Of a stretch of 64,000 nt of DNA, positions 17,606-25,588 are shown in pieces (the stretch's first letter is position 1; every line of letters begins with the position of its first letter). The notes beneath the pieces were generated by a model. The model was given only the letters and a program-made list of their open reading frames with translations. It had not been told where the DNA came from and did not search any database. Origin of the DNA: Amycolatopsis decaplanina DSM 44594 (lineage in GTDB: Bacteria > Actinomycetota > Actinomycetes > Mycobacteriales > Pseudonocardiaceae). The DNA lies in NCBI RefSeq assembly GCF_000342005.1, contig NZ_AOHO01000038.1, forward strand, positions 139,926 through 203,925. The letters are read 5' to 3'. The position numbers were made by a program, and so were the translations under genes.

Positions 17606-17956
17606 GGTGGACCTCTTCGCCCAGGCCGACGCGAGCCGTGTGCGAGGGACGATCTACTCGGGATTCGGCTGGCAGACCGACTTCGTCGTCGGGGCGTTGC
17701 AATCACCCGGTGGCCGGGCGATCATCACGCTGCCGTCCTGGCATCCGAAGGCCGATGTTTCGACGGTCGTGCCCCGGCTGTCCGGCTCGGTGACGTCGTT
17801 CCAGCACAGTTTCCTGGTCAGTGAACACGGCGCGCGACCATCTGGGGCAACGACTCGAACGAGCAGGCGCGACAGATCGTCGACCACGTCGCGCATCCGG
17901 CTGCCCGGGAAGAACCCGTGACGCGGGGCAGGGAGCTGGGGTTCACGCTTTCGTAG
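17583..17956 (+). pseudogene. Frameshifted small gene coupled to the 729-aa gene
   Basis: Coding character begins at the GTG at 17583 (VAANGALEVDLFAQ), continues through TIYSGFGWQTDFVVGAL to VSEHG near 17835, then loses sense in that frame. It resumes in another frame (TIWGNDSNEQARQIVDHVAH) up to the TAG at 17954-17956. A one-base insertion or deletion near 17830-17845 would restore one protein of about 124 aa. The family is not recognised. It overlaps the 3' end of the 729-aa gene and may be its partner. This could be a true decay event or a sequencing error. Confidence 0.55.
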
Positions 17957-18076
17957 GGTGAATGGACCTACCGGAACCCGGTGAGAGAACACGGTCGTGT
18001 CCCCTCACCGGGTCGCAAACACGGAGGGCCGACCCGCGCCAACAGACCGGCCCCGTCAAACCCTGTGCCTAGAGCG

Positions 18077-18169
18077 TCAGACCAGCCAGCCGAGCACGTG
18101 AGCCAGGTGCGCGAGCAGACCCGTGATCAGGTCGTGGCCGTGGTGCACGTGCTGGGTGAACATCTGCAT
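18077..18169 (-). CDS. 30-aa small ORF, His-rich amphipathic peptide
   Basis: ATG at 18169 with AAGGAG 8 nt upstream. The peptide starts MQMFTQHVHHGHD and ends with a hydrophobic helix-like LLAHLAHVLGWLV. There is no cysteine and there are six histidines. On the same strand TTGACA (18255-18250) lies about 80 nt upstream as a candidate -35 box, with a weak AAATCT 17 nt later. The strong ribosome site in an otherwise gene-free stretch argues that it is real. Function is unknown: a membrane-active small peptide or a leader peptide are options. Confidence 0.5.
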   Translation of the reverse strand: MQMFTQHVHHGHDLITGLLAHLAHVLGWLV

Positions 18170-18513
18170 TGAGGGGCTCCTTGTTCGGATTTCGTGTTCG
18201 GTTGTGCTCTCGCGAGGAGCGATCGAAGATTTTCACCGGGTTGGCAGCCTGTCAAAAAACGATTTCCCGGGCCCGTGGTCGGTCATGAATCTTCCCACGA
18301 TAAACATGTAAGTCTTTCGTGTTTTGCGCGAGGGGTGTGGTTCGCGAGCGCTGACACTGTGGGTAGCAGGCCTGAGGTGAGCCGATGTGGACGCCAGGAT
18401 TCCACTACGGCAAGTGGGCGGGGGCGTAACACGAAACGGTGATCCACCTGCCACGAATGGTGAATCGGCGAGAATCACCGATACGGGTGACAAGACGAGG
18501 CGGATCGGTCCGC
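18170..18513. other. Gene-free stretch upstream of the small ORF
   Basis: 344 bp with lower GC near 18181-18320. Apart from the leader and possible promoter of the 30-aa ORF (TTGACA on the minus strand at 18255-18250), I see no gene or strong hairpin. Confidence 0.5.
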
Positions 18514-18687
18514 TCAACAGGGGAGCGGGTCCTCTCCGAGGATCCGGACTCCGTTCGCCGGTGATGGTTTCACCGCGTCGAAACCCTCGGCGATCATGTC
18601 TCGTTCGTAGGCGGCTACGACGTCCATGAGCGGGCTGCCCGCAGCGGCTTCGGCCAGCGCCGTGGAAAGTGCCGCCGCGTCCGCACA
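18514..18687 (-). pseudogene. C-terminal remnant of an FAD-dependent monooxygenase
   Basis: 57 codons ending in TGA at 18514. The translation contains LSTALAEAAAGSPL and VAAYERDMIAEGFDAVK, the typical last part of UbiH/PHBH-type FAD monooxygenases (ALAEAA..., AAYE.EM...GF.AV). An in-frame stop lies immediately upstream and no FAD-binding domain is present. It abuts a LysR remnant facing the other way. Confidence 0.6.
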
Positions 18688-19077
18688 TCACGATCGCCGA
18701 GGACACCGAACTGCGCGTGGCGGTGCCGGTAGTCGGCACGTTCGCCGGCCGTGCCTCCGTGCACGTCGACGAACTGGTCGACGCGCCCTGGATCGCCGGC
18801 CCCTCGCCGAGCGCGAAGCCGATGCTTGGTGTCTGGCCAGGTCCGCCGGGGCGAGTACGCGTCGTCCACAGTGCACGGGACCGGCTGACGAAACTGCATC
18901 TGGTCGCCGGCGCGCGATTCCGGAACGCTTGTCGCCAGTTCTCCCACTCGGCGTGATGTCTCTGCGGGCCGACGGAGCGCCACCCGTGATCCGCCGTGTT
19001 TTCGTGGCCAGGCTCCCGGTGCCGTCACATCGGCGATCGCAGCGCTCGCCCGGGCGATCGCCGGCCTCAGTCGATGA
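18688..19077 (+). pseudogene. C-terminal remnant of a LysR-family regulator
   Basis: Coding sense starts at about 18690 with LRVAVPVVGTFAGRASVHV and DELVDAPWIAGPSPS, followed by RVVHSARDRLTKLHLVAG, the substrate-binding domain of LysR regulators. It then jumps frame near 18912 (IPERLSPVLPLGVMSLRADG, APPVIRRVFVARLP) and again near 19018 (GAVTSAIAALARAIAGLSR), ending with TGA at 19075-19077. The HTH domain is missing. Two frameshifts and the lost N-terminus mark it as dead. Its last 11 bp overlap the end of the convergent gene. Confidence 0.7.
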
Positions 19078-20071
19078 GGACGTTCTTGTAGAACAGGTTC
19101 GCGTAGCGGTTGGAATTCTCCATGCTGCTGCGCGACCCGAATCCCAAGTACAAACGGGTTTCTCCGGCCAGGCTCCGGTAGATCCCGAGGCCCTCCGGCT
19201 CGCGGTATACCAGCGACTTTCCCGCCTTGGTCAGCGCGCGGCTCTTCACCTTGCCGGTGTTCATGTCGATGCACGTGACGTAAGAGTTGATATCGGCGGG
19301 GTTCTCGTGGCCCGTACCGTCCAATGTGTACAGATACTGGCCGTAGATGGTGTATCCCTGGAACGTCACCGGCTTGTCGGCCAGCGCGGGCTGCGCGAAG
19401 TGCACCAGCGGTGCGCTGAAGTCACCGGCGGCGGCGGACGCGAGCGGGTGGACGCTGATGAACATCTTGCCGTTTTCTTTGCGGCGTACCGCGATCCTCT
19501 TGTTGATCGGATCGGTAGCGCAGGTGATCGTGTCGCTGCCGGTGAGGAACTTCTTCACCGACGGCGTGCCCCCGTTGACGAACTTGAACCTGGCCAGCGC
19601 CGTCCCGCGACCGTCGCCGGTGGGTCCGTCCGAGTCGCATTCCATCCAGATGTAGGAGTCGGTGCCCACCGGTTCGACGCCGATCGACACACCGTGCCCG
19701 GCGTTGTTGAGATGCATCGACCCCTGGATCTCCCCGGAGAAGTTGACCTGGGTGATACACAGGTCGTCCCCGGTCCCGCCATTGCGGGCGTTCACGATGA
19801 AGATACGCACATTCTGGTTGTCGAAGGCGAAGCCCTGCATCACGTGGTGCGACTCGTGCAGGATCTTGCTGCGGAACTCGTCGTAGGACGGCTCGGTGAG
19901 GTCGAAACGCTTGGACGCCGGCATCGCGGTGATCGCGGCCGAAGCCGGTCCGGCGAAGATCGCGCCGGCGCCGAGCAGTGCCGTCGTGGCGGCGAGACCA
20001 CCACCGGTGCGCAGCAGTGAACGCCGCGAGAACGTGGATCCCCCAAGATCCGGGTGCACCTGCTCGGACAT
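19067..20071 (-). CDS. Tat-exported teichoic acid protein C / phage-tail-like propeller protein
   Basis: 334 aa. ATG at 20071 follows a GGAG site. The N-terminus has a twin-arginine signal, SRRSLLRTGGG, then a hydrophobic run to GPASA near residue 45. The mature part has repeated beta-strand patterns (VRIFIVNARNGG, DLCITQVNFSG, DSYIWMECDSDG, GYTIYGQYLYTLDGT, TRLYLGFGSRSS) like the family annotated in streptomycetes as teichoic acid biosynthesis protein C or phage baseplate/tail-spike-like proteins, thought to form a beta-propeller. No catalytic site is evident. The secreted role is supported; the name is by family resemblance only. Confidence 0.7.
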   Translation of the reverse strand: MSEQVHPDLGGSTFSRRSLLRTGGGLAATTALLGAGAIFAGPASAAITAMPASKRFDLTEPSYDEFRSKILHESHHVMQGFAFDNQNVRIFIVNARNGGTGDDLCITQVNFSGEIQGSMHLNNAGHGVSIGVEPVGTDSYIWMECDSDGPTGDGRGTALARFKFVNGGTPSVKKFLTGSDTITCATDPINKRIAVRRKENGKMFISVHPLASAAAGDFSAPLVHFAQPALADKPVTFQGYTIYGQYLYTLDGTGHENPADINSYVTCIDMNTGKVKSRALTKAGKSLVYREPEGLGIYRSLAGETRLYLGFGSRSSMENSNRYANLFYKNVLID

Positions 20072-20122
20072 GAGCGTTCTCCTTCGTCGGATTTTCGTGG
20101 TCCGATCGAAGGTTCTTCAAGC

Positions 20123-20142
20123 TCGTACAAGATTCGTACAAG
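20123..20142 (-). promoter_or_regulatory. Tandem TCGTACAAG repeats upstream of the Tat protein gene
   Basis: TCGTACAAG occurs at 20123-20131 and again at 20134-20142, an 11-bp period, about 52-71 bp upstream of the start codon at 20071. One-turn direct repeats are typical of activator sites (for example OmpR/PhoP-type), but the sequence does not match the actinobacterial PHO box. Confidence 0.4.
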
Positions 20143-20343
20143 TCGGCCGCGAACCTTTTCGGCCCGTTCATCGTGAGACGTTTCAGCTCAGCCGAGGTTG
20201 CTTCCGCTTGATCAATCCCACTCGGCGCATGTCGAGATCGTGAGATGGGCATTTTCGGTACCGAGAGCGATTGAGGGCGGCATGACGCCACCGATCGCCG
20301 CCGGGGATCGGACCGCCCACCCCGGCTACGGCAGAAGGGGAAG

Positions 20344-20889
20344 ATGATGACCACTCGCACGAATATCCGCCGGAGCGCCGCGGTCCTGCTCGCTGCCGGA
20401 GCGGCAGCCGGGGCCACGGTACTGACCACCGGTACCGCGGGCGCGATGCCCACTGACTTCCACTGCACGTCGGGTCAGGTCACCAGCCGGCTCGTGTACG
20501 GCGGGGCGGGCGCCGGTGGACGGGACGCTGCCATCCAGTTCACCGCGAAGTCGGGCGAGACCTGCACGCTGCCCGGTTCGCTGCCCCTTGACCTCGTCGG
20601 CGCCCGCGACGTGGTGTTGTCTTCCGACGCCGCGCCGGATGCCCCGTCGGTCGAGGTCAGTGACGGGTCCTCGGCCTACATCCCGCTGCACTGGACCGCG
20701 ATCGGCTCGCCCGAGCAGGAGACACCGTTGGCCATCACGGTCACCGCACCCCAGGAAACCAGCCCGCGCGGCGACACCAGTGACCGGCGGATCACCCTGC
20801 CGTGGAACTTCGGTGCGGTGAACGCGGCCCCTGAGAGTCACACCATCCGCACCGGGGCGATGACGGCCGGACCCGCGCCCACCGTCTGA
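20344..20889 (+). CDS. Secreted DUF4232-like protein
   Basis: 181 aa, with GGGGAAG before the ATG; the second ATG at 20347 is an equal alternative. A signal peptide (RRSAAVLLAAGAAAGATVL) ends near TAGA, residue 34. The mature part begins with a Cys-containing strand (DFHCTSGQVTSRL) and carries ETCTLPGSLPLDL, the usual two-cysteine beta-sandwich of DUF4232 proteins. Its function is unknown. It is a single gene with a 270-bp upstream gap, just before an insertion sequence. Confidence 0.7.
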   Translation: MMTTRTNIRRSAAVLLAAGAAAGATVLTTGTAGAMPTDFHCTSGQVTSRLVYGGAGAGGRDAAIQFTAKSGETCTLPGSLPLDLVGARDVVLSSDAAPDAPSVEVSDGSSAYIPLHWTAIGSPEQETPLAITVTAPQETSPRGDTSDRRITLPWNFGAVNAAPESHTIRTGAMTAGPAPTV

Positions 20890-20941
20890 CCTCGCACACG
20901 TGCCCCCCGCGAGGGGTCGTGAGTGTTTTGGCTCGTTCTAA

Positions 20942-21922
20942 GAGCGTGTCTTTGAACCTGTCTGGGTGGTCCTGGCGCGCTTAGTGGCGGGTCAGGCGTC
21001 TGGTCATGATAGTGATCATGGAGATGTTGATGAATGCGGCGGAGTGCTGCGGGAGGCGTTCGTAGTCGCGGACGTTGCGGCGGGCTTGGGTGATCCAGGA
21101 GAAGGTGCGTTCGACGACCCAGCGGCGGGGCAGGATGATGAATCGGGTTTGCCCGGCGATCTTTTTCGCGATGTCGAGGGTCATGTGCAGGGTGGTTTTG
21201 GCCCAGTCGATGAGTGCGGCGCTGGTGTAGCCGCCGTCGGCCCAGACCCAGCTGATGTTGCGGTGCGCGGCGTGCAGCGCTGCCAGCAGCAGGCGGGCGG
21301 CGGAGCGGTCTTGCAGGTTGGCGGCGGTGACCAGCACGACCAGCAACAGTCCTTGGGTGTCGGTGGCGATGTGGCGTTTGCGGCCGTCGATCTTCTTGCC
21401 TCCGTCGTAGCCGCGGCTGGGTTTGCCGACGGTTTCGGCGGCCTTGACCGACTGGGAATCGATCACCGCCGCGCTCGGCTGGGGACTCCTGCCCGCCTTC
21501 ACCCGGATCCGGTCGCGGAGCCGGTCGCGGATCTTCTCGAACACCCCGGCCTTGGACCAGCGGGTGAAGAACCCGTGCACGGTTTTCCAGGGCGGGAAAT
21601 CCGAGGGTAGGGCCCGCCATTTGCTGCCGTTGTCGGCCACATAGCGCAGCGCGTCCACGATCGCGCGACGAGGGTGTTTCTCCGGACGACCACCAGCGGC
21701 GGTCTCACACGCGGGCTTGGGCAGCAACGGCTCCAGCAACACCCACTCGGCATCAGTGGTGTCCGACGGGTAACGACGAGCACGGCAGCCCACTGACGTG
21801 GGCCGATCGACAACAGGGTACAAAGGAGACCGGGCCTCTGCTGGGTCGTGATCGAGATGTGGTGTCAAGATCACTAGCAGAGGCCCGACCCATACCCGCA
21901 ACCGGCATCAAAGACAGGGTCT
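20942..21922 (-). mobile_element. IS5-family insertion sequence
   Basis: About 980 bp with one transposase gene. The ends carry imperfect inverted repeats: GAGCGTGTCTTTGA on the left (from 20942) and GAGACCCTGTCTTTGA read inward from 21922 on the right. Right of the boundary the sequence is at once the middle of a TPR-type gene, so the element interrupts or borders a deletion in that gene. The target duplication is not clear. Confidence 0.75.
20981..21793 (-). CDS. IS5-family DDE transposase
   Basis: 270 aa if started at the GTG at 21793, a normal size; the frame is open to 21901. The N-terminal DUF4096-type domain has YPSDTTDAEWVLLEPLLP. The DDE residues are in VIDSQSVKAAE, VWADGGYTSA and RRWVVERTFSW. 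The DGGKKIDGRKRHIATDT stretch is typical of the single-ORF IS5 group. The gene fills the element and looks intact, so the copy may be active. Confidence 0.88.
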   Translation of the reverse strand: MGCRARRYPSDTTDAEWVLLEPLLPKPACETAAGGRPEKHPRRAIVDALRYVADNGSKWRALPSDFPPWKTVHGFFTRWSKAGVFEKIRDRLRDRIRVKAGRSPQPSAAVIDSQSVKAAETVGKPSRGYDGGKKIDGRKRHIATDTQGLLLVVLVTAANLQDRSAARLLLAALHAAHRNISWVWADGGYTSAALIDWAKTTLHMTLDIAKKIAGQTRFIILPRRWVVERTFSWITQARRNVRDYERLPQHSAAFINISMITIMTRRLTRH

Positions 21923-22147
21923 CAGTGCGATCAGGCAGTTGTGCCAGGCGGCGGGAGACTGCTGGCACCGGTCCATGGCCCTGTTCGGACTGGGGATGGC
22001 CGAGGTCTGCTTCGGCGGTGACGTCGACGCCAGCGAGCAGTACATGCGTGAGGCACTGGAGATCGATCTGCGCGCATCTGATGTGCTCTCCGCCGCGTAT
22101 CGGATGGACGGGTTGGCATGGAGCGTTTCGTCGGCCTCGGCGCCGCG
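21923..22147 (+). pseudogene. TPR fragment of an ATPase/LuxR-type regulator, cut by the IS
   Basis: In frame from the IS boundary the translation reads SAIRQLCQAAGDCWHRSMAL, then FGLGMAEVCFGGDV and EALEIDLRASDVLSAAYRMD, the tetratricopeptide pattern of LAL/AfsR-type regulators. Sense is lost near 22140, where a Nudix fragment begins on the other strand. Neither the ATPase domain nor the HTH is present on either side of the IS. Confidence 0.6.
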
Positions 22148-22272
22148 CCGGGGAGTTCCCACCAGCTGTGGGCGGGATCGCCGGGATCGCACGCGTGGAT
22201 GAGCAGGGCACGGTCGTGGTCGTCGAGCAGTAGAACCCGGGCTCCGACGCGCGGTTCCGTCACGGTGGACAT
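22147..22272 (-). pseudogene. N-terminal fragment of a Nudix hydrolase
   Basis: The ATG at 22272 starts MSTVTEPRVGARVLLLDDHD, then RALLIHACDP and WWELPG, the classic beginning of Nudix hydrolases just before the Nudix box. After WWELPG the frame no longer matches (no GX5EX7REUXEE), so the catalytic box is missing and the gene is fused to the TPR remnant. A degraded GAEADET in another frame may be the start of the box. Confidence 0.6.
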
Positions 22273-22383
22273 GGCGCCGCTCCTCTAGCTTTGTCGGTCA
22301 AATTCTCTTGGCGTGAGCTGGCAGGGCCGGCGTAAGTGAATTATCGCCGCATCCCAACCTAGTCCCGGTGGAAGGTTACCGGT

Positions 22384-24867
22384 GTGTGCAACGAGGAGCA
22401 GCCAGGCGTTGTGTGCTTCACTTCGGCAATGGCAGCGAAATCGCATCGTCGAGCCGCGCGAAAGCGGAAACAGCGTCAAGCACGGGCCGCTGCCGCACCG
22501 GCGTTGGACGTCCACACTGAAGTCATCCTTGATTCAGTGTCGTCGATGGAACAAGTGATCCTGTCACTCGCCGCCTCCGCGGATCCCCTCGGAAAGATCG
22601 AGGCAGACTTTCACGATGCCGTTAACGACCTCATCGACCGTATGCGCGACTTCGGCGCCATCCGGCTGACCGAGGTTGCGCGTCTGGCGTACCTGCCCTG
22701 GGGCGGTGGCGGACAGCCTGTCGTCTCGGCCGACGTGTCGGCCGCCCACGTCGAACTCGTGGCGCTGATCGCTTTGGCGGCCCGGATCTCGGGTGATTCC
22801 GGAGGTGATCAGAAGATGAGCCACTTCGTGTCCGGAGCGAAAGAGGACTTGAACAACCTCCTGTACCAGTCCCAAGTGCGAGCGATCGCGGCGACGAACC
22901 CATCAGACAAGCTGGCGATGGTCTCGATGCTGGTCCGGGGTTCGGAAGTCTGGCTCCGCAACACCTCCTACCCCGATCGTGCTGAAGCCACGGTGCGCGA
23001 CCTGCTCGACGGGTGCCCAGACGTCAGGCAGGAACTGATCACCAGCTTGGGGTTCTCCGGCGGAGAAGCCCTCGCCGTGCTCGAGGCGTGTCACGATCTC
23101 CAGCAGGACAACATGAATTCGCGCATGCAGGAGATGGTGCAAGCGATGAACGAAGCAGGCGCGTCGGTGATCGGTGGCACGCTCGACCCCATAGTGAGAG
23201 ACGCTACGCGGGCGAAGTTCAACGCCGCGTGGGAACCCGAGGTAGAGGCTGCGACAGTCGGTATCGACCAACTCGTAGCCAGCACGGGACTGCCGGAAGA
23301 CCGCGTCCTCGCCATCGTGGACCAGTTCCGCCTCAACGTAGGTGCCACCACACCGGCGCAGATCGTGGATGACTTCATGGCGGGGAAGAATCCTCTACGC
23401 ACCCACCCCCTGCTGGTCAGCGACTGCGGCAGGGTGATGCTGCCTCACCACGCCCTCACAGGCGGTGCGATCAAGCACAACCTCGAACAACATCTCAAGT
23501 CGACCACCGCCTGGGATGCCTACGCCGACCACCGCGGGCATTTGCTCGAGACACGAACGCGAGCAGCTCTGGAAAAGGTTCTTCTTGGAGCGCACTTCCG
23601 CGATGGCTTCGAGTACTACGTACCAGATTCTCCCAAGGAACTGGCCACCGGCGACCCCACCCGGTACACCAAGCGGGTCGAGGGCGACCATCTGATCATC
23701 CTCGACGACGTGGCAGTCATCGTCGAAGACAAAGCCGTTGCGCTGAGCGCGCTCTCACGCGGCGGCAAGGTAAACCGCATCCGGACCGACCTCACCAACA
23801 TCATCACCAAGGCGGCAGTGCAAGCAGGGCGTCTCCGCGACGCCATCGAACGTGACCACGGCGTACGGATCGACGGCGAAGGATGGGTCGACCTGCGGCA
23901 CATCCGCGAGATCCACACGATCGCGGTGAGCCTCGACGACCTTTCTGGCGTCGCGACAGCGACCGCAGAGCTCGTCAAAGCAGGCCTGCTCGAGCGCTCC
24001 AACATCTGCTGGACAGTGTCACTTCACGACCTCGAGCTCATCACCGAGCTCGTCGACCGGCCTGCCGAGTTCCTGCTCTACCTGCGTCGGCGGCGCAACC
24101 CCGACGCCACTGTGCTGTACTCGGCCCCAGACGAACTCGACCTATTCCTCTACTTCTTCGAGTCCGGCCTCTGGGTCGAACCTGACCCCGACCAGATCCG
24201 GATCACCTACCCATACCTGCCCGAACCAACTCCTGGTCAACGACGACGCCACCGCAAGCAGACCCGCGCGATCATCGCTAGCCGAACAGATCAGCTTGAC
24301 CATTGGTACTACGCCAAAAATGGCAACGGACCAGAGGTAATACCGAAACCCACAATGACTGGGACGCCTCTCATACCGTTTGTCGACAGCCTTCGCGAAC
24401 GAGGCGACTACGGATGGCTCTCTATCGGCGCGACCCTGCTCGCAGGCGCCACCGCCGCACAGGCAAGAATGGCCGGGGTCGCGAAAAAGCTTTTGGACAA
24501 TCCCCGGGCCGATGGCCGGGGCAGAAGCCTCACCATGCCTCTCATCAGCAGCCCCGATCCAGCGGAAGGCTGGCTGCTCGTCTGGGTGACGCGCCCACCA
24601 GGCCAAGACCCGGCGTCCTTCGAGAAGGACTCGACAGACTACCTCCGAGTGAAGATGCACCAGCTGTCACTAACGCGAGGCGCGGTATTCCTCTACGACG
24701 AATCGACCCGGGAGTTCTGGGGGAGTCGCTACAGCGGACAGCGCGATCCTCTGCCAGACGCCCTCAAAGCTCGGCTGAGCCAGCTCGAGCCGCCAGAGGC
24801 GGTGCAACACAGACTGCCATCTCCAGCGAAGAGGAAGAAGAAACAGCGGAGCCGCGCCAGGAAATGA
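22384..24867 (+). CDS. Large unrecognised protein with PD-(D/E)xK-like nuclease motif
   Basis: 827 aa. GTG at 22384 follows GGAAGG; the ATG at 22429 (MAAKSHRRAARKRKQ) is an alternative. The N-terminus is very basic (RRAARKRKQRQAR), and so is the C-terminus (KRKKKQRSRARK). Residues 50-420 are mainly helical. At 434-451 the sequence EGDHLIILDDVAVIVEDKA gives D435-X12-E448-D-K450 with hydrophobic strands, the layout of a PD-(D/E)xK nuclease core. The remainder is mixed alpha/beta (EEP-rich end). GC is visibly lower than in its neighbours and it is flanked by an IS and broken genes, so horizontal acquisition is likely. A role in defence or DNA processing is a reasonable guess, not shown. No partner gene is present. 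Confidence 0.65.
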   Translation: MCNEEQPGVVCFTSAMAAKSHRRAARKRKQRQARAAAAPALDVHTEVILDSVSSMEQVILSLAASADPLGKIEADFHDAVNDLIDRMRDFGAIRLTEVARLAYLPWGGGGQPVVSADVSAAHVELVALIALAARISGDSGGDQKMSHFVSGAKEDLNNLLYQSQVRAIAATNPSDKLAMVSMLVRGSEVWLRNTSYPDRAEATVRDLLDGCPDVRQELITSLGFSGGEALAVLEACHDLQQDNMNSRMQEMVQAMNEAGASVIGGTLDPIVRDATRAKFNAAWEPEVEAATVGIDQLVASTGLPEDRVLAIVDQFRLNVGATTPAQIVDDFMAGKNPLRTHPLLVSDCGRVMLPHHALTGGAIKHNLEQHLKSTTAWDAYADHRGHLLETRTRAALEKVLLGAHFRDGFEYYVPDSPKELATGDPTRYTKRVEGDHLIILDDVAVIVEDKAVALSALSRGGKVNRIRTDLTNIITKAAVQAGRLRDAIERDHGVRIDGEGWVDLRHIREIHTIAVSLDDLSGVATATAELVKAGLLERSNICWTVSLHDLELITELVDRPAEFLLYLRRRRNPDATVLYSAPDELDLFLYFFESGLWVEPDPDQIRITYPYLPEPTPGQRRRHRKQTRAIIASRTDQLDHWYYAKNGNGPEVIPKPTMTGTPLIPFVDSLRERGDYGWLSIGATLLAGATAAQARMAGVAKKLLDNPRADGRGRSLTMPLISSPDPAEGWLLVWVTRPPGQDPASFEKDSTDYLRVKMHQLSLTRGAVFLYDESTREFWGSRYSGQRDPLPDALKARLSQLEPPEAVQHRLPSPAKRKKKQRSRARK

Positions 24868-25081
24868 TCGGAGGGTTATGCGATGCGATCGGGATGCGAC
24901 TCGGCACCGCCTGTCCTCGGAAGGCGGCACGCTTGCTGTCACTCCACAATAGATCGATCTAGGAGCGGTTCGGTCGCGGAGTAGCTCTGCGCTGATTTGG
25001 GTGACTGTTCATGCGTGACGTCGTGGGACTCGGCGAGTGGGCTGCTCTCGGTCCCCGCGGCCGCGCTGACGTGCTGGTCGA

Positions 25082-25588
25082 GTGAGTCTTTCAGGCGACG
25101 CCGGGCTCCCGGCTCACCTGGTTTCGATCCGAGACCGAGTGCTCGGCGAGCTGGACTTGCTGCTTGGGCAGCATGACGCGAAGACCGGTCCGCCAGCGGT
25201 CGTGCCGCCGCTGGTGACCCCGGTCCCGGAGTCCACCGGGTTCAGCTGGCACAGCGGATTTGTGACCGTGCAATGGATCTCGGGGCGAGCGGAAACACTG
25301 GGGGTGTCGTATCGCACGAAAGCCGCGCTGATCACGGACCTGGCGGCGAGGTTCCCGGATCTGCCCGCGCCCGCGCTGCCCACGACCCGTCGTGCAGGGA
25401 CCAGCGGTCTTGGGGTTCCCGGCGGTCGATGTTTTCGCCGCGGTCAACGCCTGGTGTCACGCGCACGGCCGGCGGTTGCCGTGGGCGGGCTGGCTCGCTA
25501 CGGCGATCTTCCGCAGTGGCTGGATCTGCTGCCCTTCCTCGCCGAGATCGCCACCACGATCGAGGAGCCGACAACCGCGATACCGTGA
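25082..25588 (+). pseudogene. Decayed hypothetical gene
   Basis: The first half reads as protein (SIRDRVLGELDLLLGQHDA, FSWHSGFVTVQWISGRAE, GVSYRTKAALITDLAARFPD). After about 25385 this frame becomes Arg/Gly-rich noise, while another frame reads GPAVLGFPAVDVFAAVNAWC and HAHGRRLPWAGWLA to about 25500. A frameshift near 25390 is the simplest reading. I do not recognise the family. It lies behind the lower-GC gene in the scarred zone. Confidence 0.45.

Noticed and set aside
18626..20020. 464-aa plus-strand frame
   Set aside because: Shadow of the Tat protein gene on the other strand; no domain.
20942..24867. The accessory stretch as one composite transposon
   Set aside because: Only one IS copy is present and no second matching end was seen.
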